Assembly: GCF_024733555.1 (NCBI RefSeq)
Contig: NZ_JANIOF010000001.1
Span: forward strand, 186,001 to 250,000
Length of the DNA: 64,000 bases
DNA from: Paenibacillus sp. SC116
GTDB lineage: Bacteria > Bacillota > Bacilli > Paenibacillales > Paenibacillaceae
Direction of reading: 5' to 3'
A model generated the notes under the pieces. The model had not been told where the DNA came from and ran no database searches. It saw only the letters and a list, made by a program, of their open reading frames with translations. A program made the translations under genes and the position numbers. Shown here one piece after another: positions 1 to 9,556 of this stretch (positions within the stretch are counted from its first letter, which is position 1; each line of letters begins with the position of its first letter).

Positions 1-918
1 GCGGTACTCTTCGAAGCGCCTACGGTAGCAGGGCTTATCGATAAGTTGGAAATGAGCGGTGGAAACAGTGCTCTGCAAATTATTCTCCCATTGCGCTCAC
101 ATGGCGATCAAATACCTTTGTTCTGCGTGCATCCTGCTGGAGGTCTAAGCTGGTGTTATGCAGGTTTAATGAAACATCTCGGAATGAATTATCCTATCTA
201 TGGCTTGCAAGCACGTGGTATCGCTCAAGACGAAGACCGGCCACAGTCATTAGAAGAAATGACGGCTGACTACATTGATCATATTCGCACCATCCAGCCT
301 AAAGGCCCTTATCGCGTACTAGGTTGGTCATTAGGTGGCAATGTAGCACAAGCTATCGCGGTGCAGCTGCAAGAAGCGGGAGAGGAAATTGAATTGCTTG
401 GGATATTGGATGCCTTCCCAAGTCATTATTTGCCGATAAAAGATGAGCCAGACGAAGATGAGGCGCTTACGGCATTGCTTGCTCTTGGCGGATTTGATAG
501 AGAGAGCATTGAAGAGAAGCTAGGTGATGAGTCCCTTACGATTGCAGGCGCACTTGAGCTGCTGCGCAATGAAAGCAGTGCATTGGCATCGCTTGAGGTG
601 GACACGATTCTCAATTTGAAGACGACGTATGAGAACTCTGTACAATTGTTAAAAGCGTTTGTTCCGAAGAAATTCGATGGAGACATGCTATTCTTCCACT
701 CGACCATCATCCCGGAATGGTTCGAGCCAATTGATCCAGATATGTGGCTTCCTTACTTAGGAGGGAAGATCGAAAGACATGATATCGAATGCCGTCATAA
801 AGATTTATGCCAGCCAGGGCCGCTTGATTATATCGGCAAAGTTATTTTAAGCAAGCTGGAGGAAGCTTCACATGCAAGACAGACAACTTCTAAAGGGAGT
901 GAACTGATCTATGAGTAA
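1..918 (+). CDS. Non-ribosomal peptide synthetase, C-terminal end (carrier-domain tail plus thioesterase), partial
   Basis: The gene enters from the left edge. The first codons read as the last helix of a peptidyl carrier domain ([14 protein letters not shown]), followed by about 270 residues of a type I thioesterase. The nucleophile motif GWSLGG, the acid in LGILDAFP and the late ECRHKD histidine give the Ser-Asp-His triad of the alpha/beta hydrolase fold. The LFCVHPAGG opening is typical of DhbF/EntF-type terminal thioesterases that release or trimerise siderophore peptides. The stop overlaps the MbtH start by 8 nt, so the genes are translationally coupled. With MbtH, an MFS exporter and FecCD permeases downstream, a catecholate or related siderophore is the best guess. 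The actual product cannot be read from this fragment. Confidence 0.93.
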   Translation, partial: AVLFEAPTVAGLIDKLEMSGGNSALQIILPLRSHGDQIPLFCVHPAGGLSWCYAGLMKHLGMNYPIYGLQARGIAQDEDRPQSLEEMTADYIDHIRTIQPKGPYRVLGWSLGGNVAQAIAVQLQEAGEEIELLGILDAFPSHYLPIKDEPDEDEALTALLALGGFDRESIEEKLGDESLTIAGALELLRNESSALASLEVDTILNLKTTYENSVQLLKAFVPKKFDGDMLFFHSTIIPEWFEPIDPDMWLPYLGGKIERHDIECRHKDLCQPGPLDYIGKVILSKLEEASHARQTTSKGSELIYE

Positions 919-1138
919 TCCTTTTGAACAAGCGGACGGCAATTATCTTGTGTTAATAAATGACGAGGGGCAGTATTCGCTCTGGCCAGCTTTCGCGTCC
1001 GTTCCGAATGGCTGGACTCAAGTGGTTGGGCCAACTACGCGTGAAGAGTGCGTCGCCTATATTAACGACAAATGGGTAGATTTGAGACCGCGCAGTTTGT
1101 ATGCGAAGGAAGAACTAATTGTGGGAAGCAAGCAATGA
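911..1138 (+). CDS. MbtH-like NRPS accessory protein
   Basis: This 75-residue protein carries the MbtH hallmarks: an N-terminal NPFEQ, the [15 protein letters not shown] core and a PNGW segment with conserved tryptophans. MbtH proteins bind NRPS adenylation domains and are needed for their solubility or activity. The start overlaps the NRPS stop and the end overlaps the exporter start (ATGA), placing it inside one NRPS-mbtH-exporter operon. The partner is presumably the NRPS ending at 918. Confidence 0.95.
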   Translation: MSNPFEQADGNYLVLINDEGQYSLWPAFASVPNGWTQVVGPTTREECVAYINDKWVDLRPRSLYAKEELIVGSKQ

Positions 1139-2592
1139 GTGCTTGGCTAAATCCGCGAAAAGTAATGTGTATCGTCTATGTAGCTGCTATGTTTGTCGTC
1201 GCGATGGACGCGACGGTGCTAAACGTGGCGCTGCAAACGATCAGCCAAGAACTTAATGTACCGCCAGCTGCATCTGGCATTCTCAATGTCGGCTATTTAG
1301 TCAGTCTTGCCATCGTCTTGCCGATGGCGGGGTGGCTTGGCGACAGATGGGGGACGAAGCGAACCTTTTTATTGGCGCTTGCTATTTTTACTAGCGCCTC
1401 TGCCTTGTGCAGCTTTGCTCAAGACTTAACGACATTGACGATCTTTCGTGTCATCCAAGGGATTGGCGGAGGCTTGCTTACGCCAGTAGGAATGGCGATG
1501 CTATTTCGAACGTTCCCTCCTGAAGAGCGTGCGAAAGTATCGCGATCACTCATTCTCCCCATTGCGATAGCTCCTGCTATTGGGCCGATTGTGAGCGGAA
1601 TGCTGGTTGAGCATTTTTCATGGCGTTGGATTTTTTATGTAAATTTGCCGATCGGCATACCCGCATTATTGTTTGGACTATTGTTACTGAAAGAGCATAA
1701 GCAGCCAAATACGGGGAAATTAGATGTGCCTGGGTTTCTATTGTCGGCACCAGGTCTTGCACTCCTTATGTATGCGCTAAGCCAAGGTCCTATACATGGT
1801 TGGAGTTCACCGGCAGTGTGGGGAGCAGGAGCAATAGGAATCATCCTGCTGTCTGTGTTAGTAAAAGTAGAACTGAGCGTTAGCCAACCACTGCTGGATT
1901 TGCGTTTGCTGGGCAATCGCTTATTCCGAACGACTGGACTCGTTTCCATGTGTGCTTCTGCAGGTTTGCTAGGTATGTTGTATGTGTTTCCCTTAATGTA
2001 TCAAAATGCATGGAATGCCTCCGCTTTAGATACGGGATTAACAACATTCCCAGAAGCGATCGGGCTCATGATTGCATCCCAGTTGGTGCCATGGACGTAT
2101 CCAAGGCTTGGACCGAAACGTGTCATGGTCATTGGGTTTGTAGTAACTGCACTCATATTTGTCACGCTGAGTATGGTAGATGCGAATACGAATCCATGGT
2201 TTATTCGAGGTTTGTTGTTTAGTGTAGGTATTTTCCTTGGCCAGACGGTGGGCTCAGTACAAATTGCTGCCTTTGCAACGATCCCTCCAGCATCGATGGG
2301 GCGTGCAACGACCTGGTTTGCGGTACAGGGCAGACTTGGTCCTGCGATAGGGCTAGCTGTTCTTTCCGGAATTCTAGCATTTGTCGGCACAAGTACGGTG
2401 AATGCTGCTGGAACGATCGAGCCTAACTTGATAGCTTATCGCATAGCTTTGCTTGCAGCTGCTGGCTTTCTAATTTTAGGAGCTTGTGTGGCTCTATTCA
2501 TTCGAGACAGCGATGCGGCTGCTACAATTCGCAAGCCAGTTAAGCAAAGCGCGTCCAAGAAGCCAGAACAGCCCGCAGCTGCTGAAGGGTAA
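1135..2592 (+). CDS. MFS drug/siderophore exporter, DHA2 (EmrB/QacA) family
   Basis: About 485 residues with the 14-helix DHA2 layout. Visible marks are [12 protein letters not shown] in helix 1, motif [12 protein letters not shown] between helices 2 and 3, and the PAIGPIVSG...[13 protein letters not shown] block typical of EmrB/QacA. An upstream in-frame ATG at 1072 exists, but the start at 1135 begins directly with the membrane segment and overlaps the mbtH stop by ATGA, so I chose it. It is the last gene of the NRPS operon, followed by a terminator. By position it most likely exports the NRPS product, as YmfD-type exporters do for bacillibactin. Substrate is inferred only. The tail (after about residue 465) is Lys/Ala/Pro-rich and probably cytoplasmic. 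Confidence 0.93.
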   Translation: MSAWLNPRKVMCIVYVAAMFVVAMDATVLNVALQTISQELNVPPAASGILNVGYLVSLAIVLPMAGWLGDRWGTKRTFLLALAIFTSASALCSFAQDLTTLTIFRVIQGIGGGLLTPVGMAMLFRTFPPEERAKVSRSLILPIAIAPAIGPIVSGMLVEHFSWRWIFYVNLPIGIPALLFGLLLLKEHKQPNTGKLDVPGFLLSAPGLALLMYALSQGPIHGWSSPAVWGAGAIGIILLSVLVKVELSVSQPLLDLRLLGNRLFRTTGLVSMCASAGLLGMLYVFPLMYQNAWNASALDTGLTTFPEAIGLMIASQLVPWTYPRLGPKRVMVIGFVVTALIFVTLSMVDANTNPWFIRGLLFSVGIFLGQTVGSVQIAAFATIPPASMGRATTWFAVQGRLGPAIGLAVLSGILAFVGTSTVNAAGTIEPNLIAYRIALLAAAGFLILGACVALFIRDSDAAATIRKPVKQSASKKPEQPAAAEG

Positions 2593-2674
2593 GCACGCCG
2601 GTTGGTAAACGGATTGATTGAGGCAGTATGGAAATGAATGAACGAATGGACGAATGAACAAACGTCATAGAATG

Positions 2675-2712
2675 GAGGCTGTCTTGATTGAAGTCAAGGC
2701 AGCTTCTTTCGT
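2675..2712 (+). terminator. Rho-independent terminator of the NRPS operon
   Basis: A 13-bp stem (2675-2687 with 2694-2706, including G-U pairs) has a 6-nt loop and a short T-rich tail. It lies 80 nt after the exporter stop and before the Fur-controlled promoter of the next operon. Confidence 0.7.
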
Positions 2713-2836
2713 GCTTCCTACGTATATTTTTGTACCTTCTTTTCTATGGAGAAGCACTCTCGTATCTCCGTGTTGAAGTGGATACTTTATTATAAAAATT
2801 AACTGGTTTCCATTCATAAATCGTTACTTAGACACA

Positions 2837-2864
2837 TTGACTATTTTGGCGATTGGAATAAAAT
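2837..2864 (+). promoter_or_regulatory. Putative sigma-A promoter of the siderophore permease operon
   Basis: TTGACT at 2837-2842 and TAAAAT at 2859-2864, with a 16-nt spacer. The Fur box lies immediately downstream of the -10, where a bound repressor would block the transcription start. No other good -35/-10 pair was seen in the 338-nt gap between 2592 and 2931. Confidence 0.55.
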
Positions 2865-2882
2865 GATAAATAAAACCTAAAT

Positions 2883-2901
2883 GAAAATGATAATCAATAT
2901 C
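2883..2901 (+). promoter_or_regulatory. Fur box
   Basis: The 19 bases match the classical Fur consensus GATAATGATAATCATTATC at 17 positions. It sits between the predicted promoter and the start of the first FecCD permease. Iron-replete repression by Fur is therefore expected for the two permease genes. Confidence 0.85.
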
Positions 2902-2930
2902 AAAATGGGTAAGTGTGAAGGTGGATAGGT

Positions 2931-4049
2931 ATGGGTCAAAAAGCAAATTCGTATTCAGACACCATTGTTTCAACACCAGTGAAAGCAGCAAGCTCCACAA
3001 CTGCAGAGACTGTATCAAGCATCTCAAGGCATGCCGGTGGAGCTCATAATCGCTCACGTCCGTGGGCGGCAACATTTATTCTTATAGGCGGGCTTCTTGC
3101 ACTGCCGCTTGGTATGGCGATCTCGATTTGCTTTGGCGCCGCAAATATAGAATTTGCCACAGTATGGAATGCTATTTTCAACTTTGATTCGAATGTGAGC
3201 CAGCATCATGTTATTCAAGATGTTAGACTTCCGCGTATACTTGGAGCAGCTATGATAGGTGCATGCTTTGCTGTTGCGGGGGCAATGATGCAGGGGATGA
3301 CTCGAAATCCACTGGCAGACTCAGGGCTGCTCGGTCTCAATGCCGGAGCAACTTTTATGCTGGCTGTTTGTTTTGCCTTTTTTCCAAGTTTGCCTTATAA
3401 ATTTTTGATTTTGTTTGCATTTTTAGGTGCTGGAATAGCAGTCGGCATTGTATATGGGATAGGATCGCTTGCTAAAGGTGGTCTTACGCCTGTAAGGCTT
3501 GTGCTGGCTGGCTCTGCGTTAACTGCCCTGCTATCTGCCGTCAGTGAAGGAATTGCGCTGCAATTTGGCATTGGGCAGGACATGGCCTTTTGGTATGCTG
3601 GAGGTGTTTCAAGTACGGAGTGGTCTCAACTTAAAATTATGTTCCCGTGGGTATGTGCAGCTTTAATTGGAGCTATTTTGCTATCTCGATCGATCACGAT
3701 ATTAAGTTTAGGAGAAGATGTGGCAAAAGGACTAGGCCATCATGTTCGTAGCATACGTGCCGCAGGGATGGTCATTGTTCTTATCTTGGCAGGCACAGCT
3801 GTTTCGGTCGTAGGTGCCGTTGGTTTCGTGGGTTTGATTGTTCCACACCTCACACGATATTTGGTAGGGGTCGATTATCGTTGGATCATTCCATGCTCAG
3901 CTGTGCTTGGCAGCTTGCTTGTTGTCTTAGCTGATTTGGCAGCACGTATGATTAATCCTCCTCATGAGACTCCGGTAGGTGCGCTTATCGCCTTAATCGG
4001 GGTACCGTTCTTTCTGTATTTGGCACGTAAAGAGAGGAGGGGAATGTAG
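2931..4049 (+). CDS. FecCD-family ferric-siderophore ABC permease (first subunit)
   Basis: A 372-residue polytopic membrane protein of the BtuC/FecCD fold. After a 45-residue hydrophilic N-terminus it has about nine or ten membrane spans. Family blocks seen include RLPRILGA, GAMMQGMTRNPLADSGLLG and GAVGFVGLIVPHLTRYLVG. It resembles the YfiZ/FeuB/FhuB type subunits that pair with a second FecCD protein. The N-terminal extension is longer than usual, but the start has a suitable AAGGTGG site. The neighbour 2 nt downstream is the partner subunit. Neither a substrate-binding lipoprotein nor an ATPase gene lies in this operon, so those parts must come from elsewhere (as YusV serves several B. subtilis systems). 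Confidence 0.93.
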   Translation: MGQKANSYSDTIVSTPVKAASSTTAETVSSISRHAGGAHNRSRPWAATFILIGGLLALPLGMAISICFGAANIEFATVWNAIFNFDSNVSQHHVIQDVRLPRILGAAMIGACFAVAGAMMQGMTRNPLADSGLLGLNAGATFMLAVCFAFFPSLPYKFLILFAFLGAGIAVGIVYGIGSLAKGGLTPVRLVLAGSALTALLSAVSEGIALQFGIGQDMAFWYAGGVSSTEWSQLKIMFPWVCAALIGAILLSRSITILSLGEDVAKGLGHHVRSIRAAGMVIVLILAGTAVSVVGAVGFVGLIVPHLTRYLVGVDYRWIIPCSAVLGSLLVVLADLAARMINPPHETPVGALIALIGVPFFLYLARKERRGM

Positions 4050-4051
4050 GC

Positions 4052-5080
4052 ATGAATCAAGTCTATTTCGAATTAGCAGACCAAATGAAACGTAGACGCT
4101 ACCGAATTATTATGACTGTAATCGCGATTTGTATTGCAGTTGTATTTATTATTAGTATGAATACAGGCCATATTCGATTGTCTCCTATGGAACTGCTGCG
4201 AACCGCAGTCGGTTCAGGAACAGATAGACAGGAATTAATATTATTTGAATTTAGACTTCCTCGTATGGTTATGTCGATCTTAATAGGCGCTGGACTGGCT
4301 GTAGCAGGTACGATTATGCAAGCTGTTACTCGCAACGCGCTGGCAGATCCGGGAATTATGGGGATTAATGCTGGAGCGGGGCTAGCAGTCATGCTGTTTA
4401 TATCTTTCTATGAAATGAATAGTCAGGCTTCCATTTACATAATGCCGCTCGTTGCTTGGGGCGGAGCAGGTTTGGCAGCAGCACTCGTATTTTTATTATC
4501 CATTAAAAAACACCAAAGTTTATCGCCGACACGTCTGTTATTGACTGGTGTAGCGGTAGCAGCAGGTATTAGTTCTGCTATGATCGTACTCACCCTTAAA
4601 CTTAACCCAGATAATTATCAGTTCGTAGCCACATGGTTGGCAGGAAGTATGAAGCATACGACTTGGAATTATGTATTAGCTCTACTTCCATTTATTATCG
4701 TGATCATGCCGTATGTATTTTACAAATCAAGAATGCTGAATGTACTGAATCTTGGGGAACAGACAGCGACTGGATTAGGTGCTCATGTATCGAAGCAACA
4801 GCTTGTTATACTTGCTGCGTCTGTTGGTCTTGCTGGCACTTGTGTAGCGGTAAGCGGCAGCATTGGCTTTGTCGGCCTTATCGGTCCACATCTAGCTAGA
4901 CGTCTCATTGGACCGAAACATCAATTTCTTCTGCCAACCGCGGCCGCGGCAGGAGCGCTGCTTGTTATTGCAGCAGATACAATTAGCCGCAGTTTCTCTA
5001 AAGATGTACCTACTGGTATCGTAGTAGCTATTATCGGTGCACCGTATTTTTTATACTTATTGGCTAAATCCAAATCGTAA
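4052..5080 (+). CDS. FecCD-family ferric-siderophore ABC permease (second subunit)
   Basis: A 342-residue BtuC/FecCD-fold permease paralogous to the preceding gene, with RLPRMVMSIL, GTIMQAVTRNALADPGIMG and GSIGFVGLIGPHLARRL blocks. The ribosome site GAGGAGGGG lies in the end of the upstream gene, and the genes are 2 nt apart, so co-translation is likely. Together the two should form the heterodimeric channel of a siderophore importer. The immediate upstream NRPS operon suggests uptake of the locally made siderophore, which is inference. The operon ends at a strong hairpin at 5162. Confidence 0.93.
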   Translation: MNQVYFELADQMKRRRYRIIMTVIAICIAVVFIISMNTGHIRLSPMELLRTAVGSGTDRQELILFEFRLPRMVMSILIGAGLAVAGTIMQAVTRNALADPGIMGINAGAGLAVMLFISFYEMNSQASIYIMPLVAWGGAGLAAALVFLLSIKKHQSLSPTRLLLTGVAVAAGISSAMIVLTLKLNPDNYQFVATWLAGSMKHTTWNYVLALLPFIIVIMPYVFYKSRMLNVLNLGEQTATGLGAHVSKQQLVILAASVGLAGTCVAVSGSIGFVGLIGPHLARRLIGPKHQFLLPTAAAAGALLVIAADTISRSFSKDVPTGIVVAIIGAPYFLYLLAKSKS

Positions 5081-5161
5081 GAAATGAAAATGAGAGTGTG
5101 AAATTAACACTTATCGTACGTGGAACAATTTATGATAAGGCTGTATATCGTGCTATTAAAT

Positions 5162-5214
5162 AAAGAGGCTGTATATCCTAGCTAGATGTTAGGATATCAG
5201 CCTCTTTATTTATT
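5162..5214 (+). terminator. Rho-independent terminator of the permease operon
   Basis: A very long stem (about 18 bp: AAAGAGGCTG... with ...CAGCCTCTTT) is followed by TATTTATT. The remaining gap to 5394 holds no gene or other signal that I can support. Confidence 0.85.
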
Positions 5215-5394
5215 CAAACCCGTAAAACTTCTTAAATCATAAACAGAGAATCCACGAAAATATAGGGTCGCTCTTATCTCTATTCCAATGTTCAGTTGTT
5301 CATGTAGTGGGTAGTATAGCTGCATTTTGCAGCTTATGTTACTCCATGTGTTACACCATGACCAGTCATAGGTATTCTCCGTTTCACGTAGTTG

Positions 5395-5994
5395 CTATTT
5401 CGAATCAAAGAGAGAATTCGGGTCTTTTTTTACTTTACACACAAGATAGGTAGCAGTAGCGATCGCGCCGACGGTTCCACATATAATGTCCAGCATCGTA
5501 TCGTACAAACTGCCATTTTGAGATTTGAACCCTAACAAGCCATCAACGGTGAACTCATAGATCTCCCATACGCCAGCCATTGCTACTGAGAAGAAAAAGG
5601 CAAACCAGATTGCAATGGAAGGGGCAATTTGGCTGTGATGACGACGTATCTTTTTCCCAAGGATAAACAGTCCGACGAAACAAAGGATGACCCCTGAGAG
5701 CAGATGCTCGATTTTGTCCAAATGCGGTATGACACCATACATATTGAACAAATTAGCGATTAGCATGGCAAGCGCAATAAAAAACAGAATCGAGAAGCGC
5801 AGAGCAAAGGGAAGATCGCTTTTTGTCCATTTGATAAGCCCGCGTAGAAGCAGCAGCACGACAATAATCAAAGCGGACTGAAACACTTTCCCGCCATTTC
5901 CGATCACCAAATAATAAACAAACGCTACCGAACAAATCACGTATAAACTAAGTTCAAAAAAGTCGTTGAATGTCAGTTTCTTCTTTTGCTTCAT
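5395..5994 (-). CDS. Small polytopic membrane protein, DUF2238/YjdF-like
   Basis: 199 residues with about six hydrophobic segments. The motifs HLDKIEHLLSG, WEIYEFTVDG and a DTMLDIICGTVGA segment match what I recall of the DUF2238 (YjdF-like) integral membrane family, whose function is unknown. A GAGGTGA ribosome site precedes the ATG. It is transcribed alone, divergently from the two-component system at 6251, so the 256-nt gap must carry both promoters. No functional claim can be made beyond a membrane location. Confidence 0.75.
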   Translation of the reverse strand: MKQKKKLTFNDFFELSLYVICSVAFVYYLVIGNGGKVFQSALIIVVLLLLRGLIKWTKSDLPFALRFSILFFIALAMLIANLFNMYGVIPHLDKIEHLLSGVILCFVGLFILGKKIRRHHSQIAPSIAIWFAFFFSVAMAGVWEIYEFTVDGLLGFKSQNGSLYDTMLDIICGTVGAIATATYLVCKVKKDPNSLFDSK

Positions 5995-6250
5995 ATGTGA
6001 ATCACCTCGTTATTAAATTGTTACCCAATAAATGGTTGGATATTAGTATGCGGACGGATAACAACACGTGTGATCCAGCTATTCCGATCAAACTTGCTTG
6101 ACTAAAAAATGCTTATGTACACAACTAAACGAATGAACATAGATGATAAGGATTCTCAATATAGCAATACTGATATATACTACAGCATATAGAAGATGAT
6201 GTCGAATACCGATGTCAGGTTGTACATGAGCGTAAGGAAGGGAATCCATA

Positions 6251-6928
6251 ATGAAAAGAATATTGCTTATTGAAGACGAGAAAAACTTATCACGCTTTAT
6301 TGAGCTAGAGCTGCAGCATGAATCGTTTTCTGTAGGCACTGCTTCTAATGGTCAAGATGGACTTCAACTCGCAATGAAGGATTACTGGGATTTGATTTTG
6401 TTGGATCGAATGCTGCCAGGTATAGATGGACTTGAGGTGTGCCGACAGATTCGTGCGCATCGTAAAACACCGATCATTATGATAACGGCTAAGGATCGTA
6501 TTGCTGATAGAGTGGAAGGATTGGATAGTGGTGCGGATGATTATATTCCGAAGCCATTTGCCATTGAGGAGCTGCTAGCACGTATCCGTGTTGTGTTCCG
6601 AAGACAGGAGGAGCACGATGAATCTCCGTTTGTTCAATTAGTATTCAAAGACCTTAGCATTAATCTAGATTCGAGAATCGTGAAGAAAGGTGCAGCTGAA
6701 ATTGAATTAACAAAACGAGAATATGCACTGCTTGTAGCATTGATGGAAAATACAAACCGTGTGCTGAGCAGGGAAATGCTGTTGAATAAAGTGTGGGGCT
6801 ATGACGCGGTCGTTGATATGAACGTTGTGGACGGGTATGTAAGATATTTGCGTAAAAAAATAGATACGCCTGGTCAGGATAGCTACATTCAGACATTGCG
6901 CGGTATTGGCTATGTGATGCGCAAATGA
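6251..6928 (+). CDS. OmpR-family response regulator
   Basis: 225 residues: a receiver domain (about 1-115) with acid pocket E8/D9, phospho-acceptor D52 and the KPF lysine, then a winged-helix DNA-binding domain (about 130-225) with the usual RYLRKKID recognition region. The stop overlaps the kinase start by ATGA. A ferric-binding protein gene follows the kinase 13 nt later, so the regulator probably responds to iron or a related envelope signal. Its targets may include the FbpABC operon at 10.2 kb, which is an inference from proximity. Confidence 0.95.
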   Translation: MKRILLIEDEKNLSRFIELELQHESFSVGTASNGQDGLQLAMKDYWDLILLDRMLPGIDGLEVCRQIRAHRKTPIIMITAKDRIADRVEGLDSGADDYIPKPFAIEELLARIRVVFRRQEEHDESPFVQLVFKDLSINLDSRIVKKGAAEIELTKREYALLVALMENTNRVLSREMLLNKVWGYDAVVDMNVVDGYVRYLRKKIDTPGQDSYIQTLRGIGYVMRK

Positions 6929-8370
6929 AGTTGAAATCAAACACAAGCATATTTTCGCGAATGCCCATTAAGTTGAAGCTTACGCTCTGGTCATCCTTCA
7001 TATTATTTGTCCTATTTATGGCCTACAACGCCGTTCAATATGTATATATGGAAAAATGGATGATGGATCAAGAGAAGGTAAAGATTCAAGCGAATATGAA
7101 CCAACTGCTGAATGAGCTTCTTGAAAATGAGTATGCACTGCAGAACAAAGCGCATGCTAGCATTCGCCAATTATTTTATAAGGTGAATGCACCGAACCAA
7201 TTGATACGGTTAATGGATCAGCACGGGGAAACGATCGTTACGGTATCAAGCCATGTATCTGATGAATGGTTGCAGCCTCATCCGGTAACGAAGTCAGAGA
7301 TCGTATTCACGGAAGTGGATGGACAGTCGTTGCTAGTGATGAGAAGTCCGATAACCGTATTTCAATTTAACGGTACGATTGAAATGGTGAAGAGTATGGA
7401 TGACTTTACGCAGCTAAGTACTGCATTTGCTCAAATGATGTTTATTTTCGGGATAGGTGCAGTGGCGCTGTGTGGACTTGGTGGTGGAGTATTGGCTTGG
7501 CAGATGTTAAAACCTATTCAGTCTATGGCACTCACGATACGTAAGGTCAAGCAAAAAGGATTGCAGGAACGGGTTCCGATTCAAAATAAGGGCGATGAGG
7601 TGGGCAAACTCATTCTTCTGTTTAATGACATGATGGATCAAGTAGAGCAATCTTTTCATCAACAAACGCAATTTGTAGAAGATGCATCGCATGAGCTGCG
7701 CACACCGATCGCGATTATTGAAGGACATCTAGGACTGCTGCAGCGTTGGGGCAAGAATGATCCAGCTATCCTTGAGGAGTCTCTGCAAGCGTCTATGCAG
7801 GAACTGCTTCGCCTGAAAGGACTTGTTCAAGAGCTATTGGAGTTGAACCGTGCAGAGCATCTTGATGGAGAACCGTATCGTACAATATCCAATCTTGGCG
7901 AAGGGATCCAATTACTTATTCAGAAGCTCGTTCTCATTCATCCTTCAATTCAATTTGAAAACGAGGTAGCATCCGTGATGGATATGCCTCTCGCTATGGG
8001 AGAGCAGCATTTTGAACAAGTGATGCTCATTCTATTAGATAATGCGGTTAAGTACTCATCCTGCGATGCTGTTGTTCATATTAAGGCATTGGCGCACGAA
8101 GATACGGTGCAGCTTGTCATTAAAGATAAAGGAATAGGTATTCCGGAGGGACATCTTCCCTATGTAACGAATCGGTTCTATCGGGTAGAGCGAGCGAGAA
8201 GCCGTGAGCAGGGTGGGAATGGGCTCGGATTGTCCATTGCGAAACGGATTATAGAGAAATATGACGGCAAGCTAATGATTCAAAGTGAGTACATGAAAGG
8301 TACGTCTGTGACCATTTCATTACCGATTGCATCACGAGGCAAGTCACCTGAACGACAACGAAAAGAATGA
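6925..8370 (+). CDS. Sensor histidine kinase of the iron-linked two-component system
   Basis: 481 residues. There are two membrane spans (about 20-42 and 172-195), an extracellular sensor loop of roughly 130 residues, HAMP, HisKA with phospho-accepting H256 in DASHELRTP, and an HATPase domain with DNAVKYS, DKGIGIP and GNGLGLSIAK boxes. The gene is coupled to its response regulator and to the tethered ferric-binding protein downstream. The sensor loop has no recognised domain, so sensing through the co-encoded binding protein is an attractive idea but unproved. Confidence 0.95.
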   Translation: MKLKSNTSIFSRMPIKLKLTLWSSFILFVLFMAYNAVQYVYMEKWMMDQEKVKIQANMNQLLNELLENEYALQNKAHASIRQLFYKVNAPNQLIRLMDQHGETIVTVSSHVSDEWLQPHPVTKSEIVFTEVDGQSLLVMRSPITVFQFNGTIEMVKSMDDFTQLSTAFAQMMFIFGIGAVALCGLGGGVLAWQMLKPIQSMALTIRKVKQKGLQERVPIQNKGDEVGKLILLFNDMMDQVEQSFHQQTQFVEDASHELRTPIAIIEGHLGLLQRWGKNDPAILEESLQASMQELLRLKGLVQELLELNRAEHLDGEPYRTISNLGEGIQLLIQKLVLIHPSIQFENEVASVMDMPLAMGEQHFEQVMLILLDNAVKYSSCDAVVHIKALAHEDTVQLVIKDKGIGIPEGHLPYVTNRFYRVERARSREQGGNGLGLSIAKRIIEKYDGKLMIQSEYMKGTSVTISLPIASRGKSPERQRKE

Positions 8371-8383
8371 AAGGTATATGCCA

Positions 8384-9484
8384 ATGAATAAGAAAGTTTT
8401 CGTCTTAGCCATATCATTGGTGGTGCTGGTCATCCTTTTGATCGGTGGCATCAGTTTGATGGTGAATCAGACGGGAGAGAACACAAACGATAACTTAGCT
8501 AAAAAGGGAGAACAGGCTGCTGTGAACAAAGGGGCGGTTGTCAATGTATATACGTCGCGGCATTATACAGTTGATAGGAAGCTGTTCGAACAATTTACGA
8601 AAGCTACAGGCATCAAAGTAAATGAAGTGAAGGGAACCGCTGATGAGTTGATCGACAGACTGAAACGGGAAGGGGAGCATACCGAAGCAGATTTGTTTAT
8701 AACGGTGGACGGTGGCTCGCTGCAAGCCGCGAAGCAAAATAATGTCTTGCAGCCTATACGTTCGAGTGCACTTGTTAAGCAAGTAGATAAGCGTTGGAGG
8801 GATGTGGACGAGCATTGGACAGCTATTTCAGCACGTGCGCGTGTAATCGTATACGCTAAAGATCGGGTGAAACCTGAGGAGTTGTCCACGTATGAGGATT
8901 TAACAAGCGAGAAGTGGAAAGGGCGCGTATTAGTTCGTTCTTCCTCCAACTTGTACAATCAGTCGCTTTTGGCATCCTTCATCAAGCTTAACGGCATAGA
9001 GGAAGCGGGCCAATGGGCTAGTGGAATCACGATGAATATGGCTCGTCAGCCGGAAGGCGGTGATCGAGACCAAGCGTATGCTATCGTTGATAAAGTTGGG
9101 GATGTCGCGTTAATGAACAGTTACTATATTGGACAGATGCTCAACGCCAACAAACCAGAAGAGGTAAAAGCGGCTAGCGGCCTTGGTGTTTATTTTCCAA
9201 ACCAGCAAACGACTGGGGTTCACATGAATGTGAGTGGAATAGGACTGACGAAGTATGCGAAGAACAAAGATAATGCGATTAAGCTTATCGAATATATGAC
9301 GAGTCAAGCGGGACAAACGTTGCTGTCGAATGAAAGCTATGAGTTTCCTGTTAATGAGTCAGCAGAAATGCCTCCATTGCTAAAAAGCTGGGGATCGTTT
9401 AAGGCGCAGTCTATTAATTATGCTGAGCTTGGTGATTATCAAAAAGAGGTAGCAGAGTTGTTTCAAGAAGCAGGGTGGAAATGA
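8384..9484 (+). CDS. Membrane-tethered FutA/FbpA-type ferric-ion binding protein
   Basis: 366 residues. The start at 8384 is preferred over in-frame ATGs at 8327 and 8378 because GAAAGG at 8369-8374 is correctly spaced. The N-terminus has one strong hydrophobic segment (about 6-26) but no lipobox cysteine, so it is either an uncleaved anchor or a plain signal peptide. The mature part is a periplasmic-binding fold of the ferric FutA/IdiA/FbpA class, with VYTSRHYTVD near the start and the NSYYIGQ tyrosine pair that ligands Fe(III) in this family. It is a close paralogue of the lipoprotein at 10216. It lies 13 nt after the kinase stop, inside the two-component operon, suggesting a sensory rather than a transport role. 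Confidence 0.88.
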   Translation: MNKKVFVLAISLVVLVILLIGGISLMVNQTGENTNDNLAKKGEQAAVNKGAVVNVYTSRHYTVDRKLFEQFTKATGIKVNEVKGTADELIDRLKREGEHTEADLFITVDGGSLQAAKQNNVLQPIRSSALVKQVDKRWRDVDEHWTAISARARVIVYAKDRVKPEELSTYEDLTSEKWKGRVLVRSSSNLYNQSLLASFIKLNGIEEAGQWASGITMNMARQPEGGDRDQAYAIVDKVGDVALMNSYYIGQMLNANKPEEVKAASGLGVYFPNQQTTGVHMNVSGIGLTKYAKNKDNAIKLIEYMTSQAGQTLLSNESYEFPVNESAEMPPLLKSWGSFKAQSINYAELGDYQKEVAELFQEAGWK

Positions 9485-9506
9485 TTCGTTCTCGATATTT
9501 TTAATG

Positions 9507-9556
9507 AAAGGACCTCAATTTCCGCCATAAAGGGGAGGATGAGGTCCTTATTTTAA
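9507..9556 (+). terminator. Rho-independent terminator after the two-component/SBP operon
   Basis: AAAGGACCTCA (9507-9517) pairs with TGAGGTCCTT (9540-9549), followed by a T-rich run on the + strand. It overlaps the end of the convergent minus-strand gene. Confidence 0.7.

Noticed and set aside
2824..3075. Minus-strand 83-codon frame over the permease start
   Set aside because: It covers the promoter, Fur box and coding start of the + strand permease and has no ribosome site or protein-like pattern.
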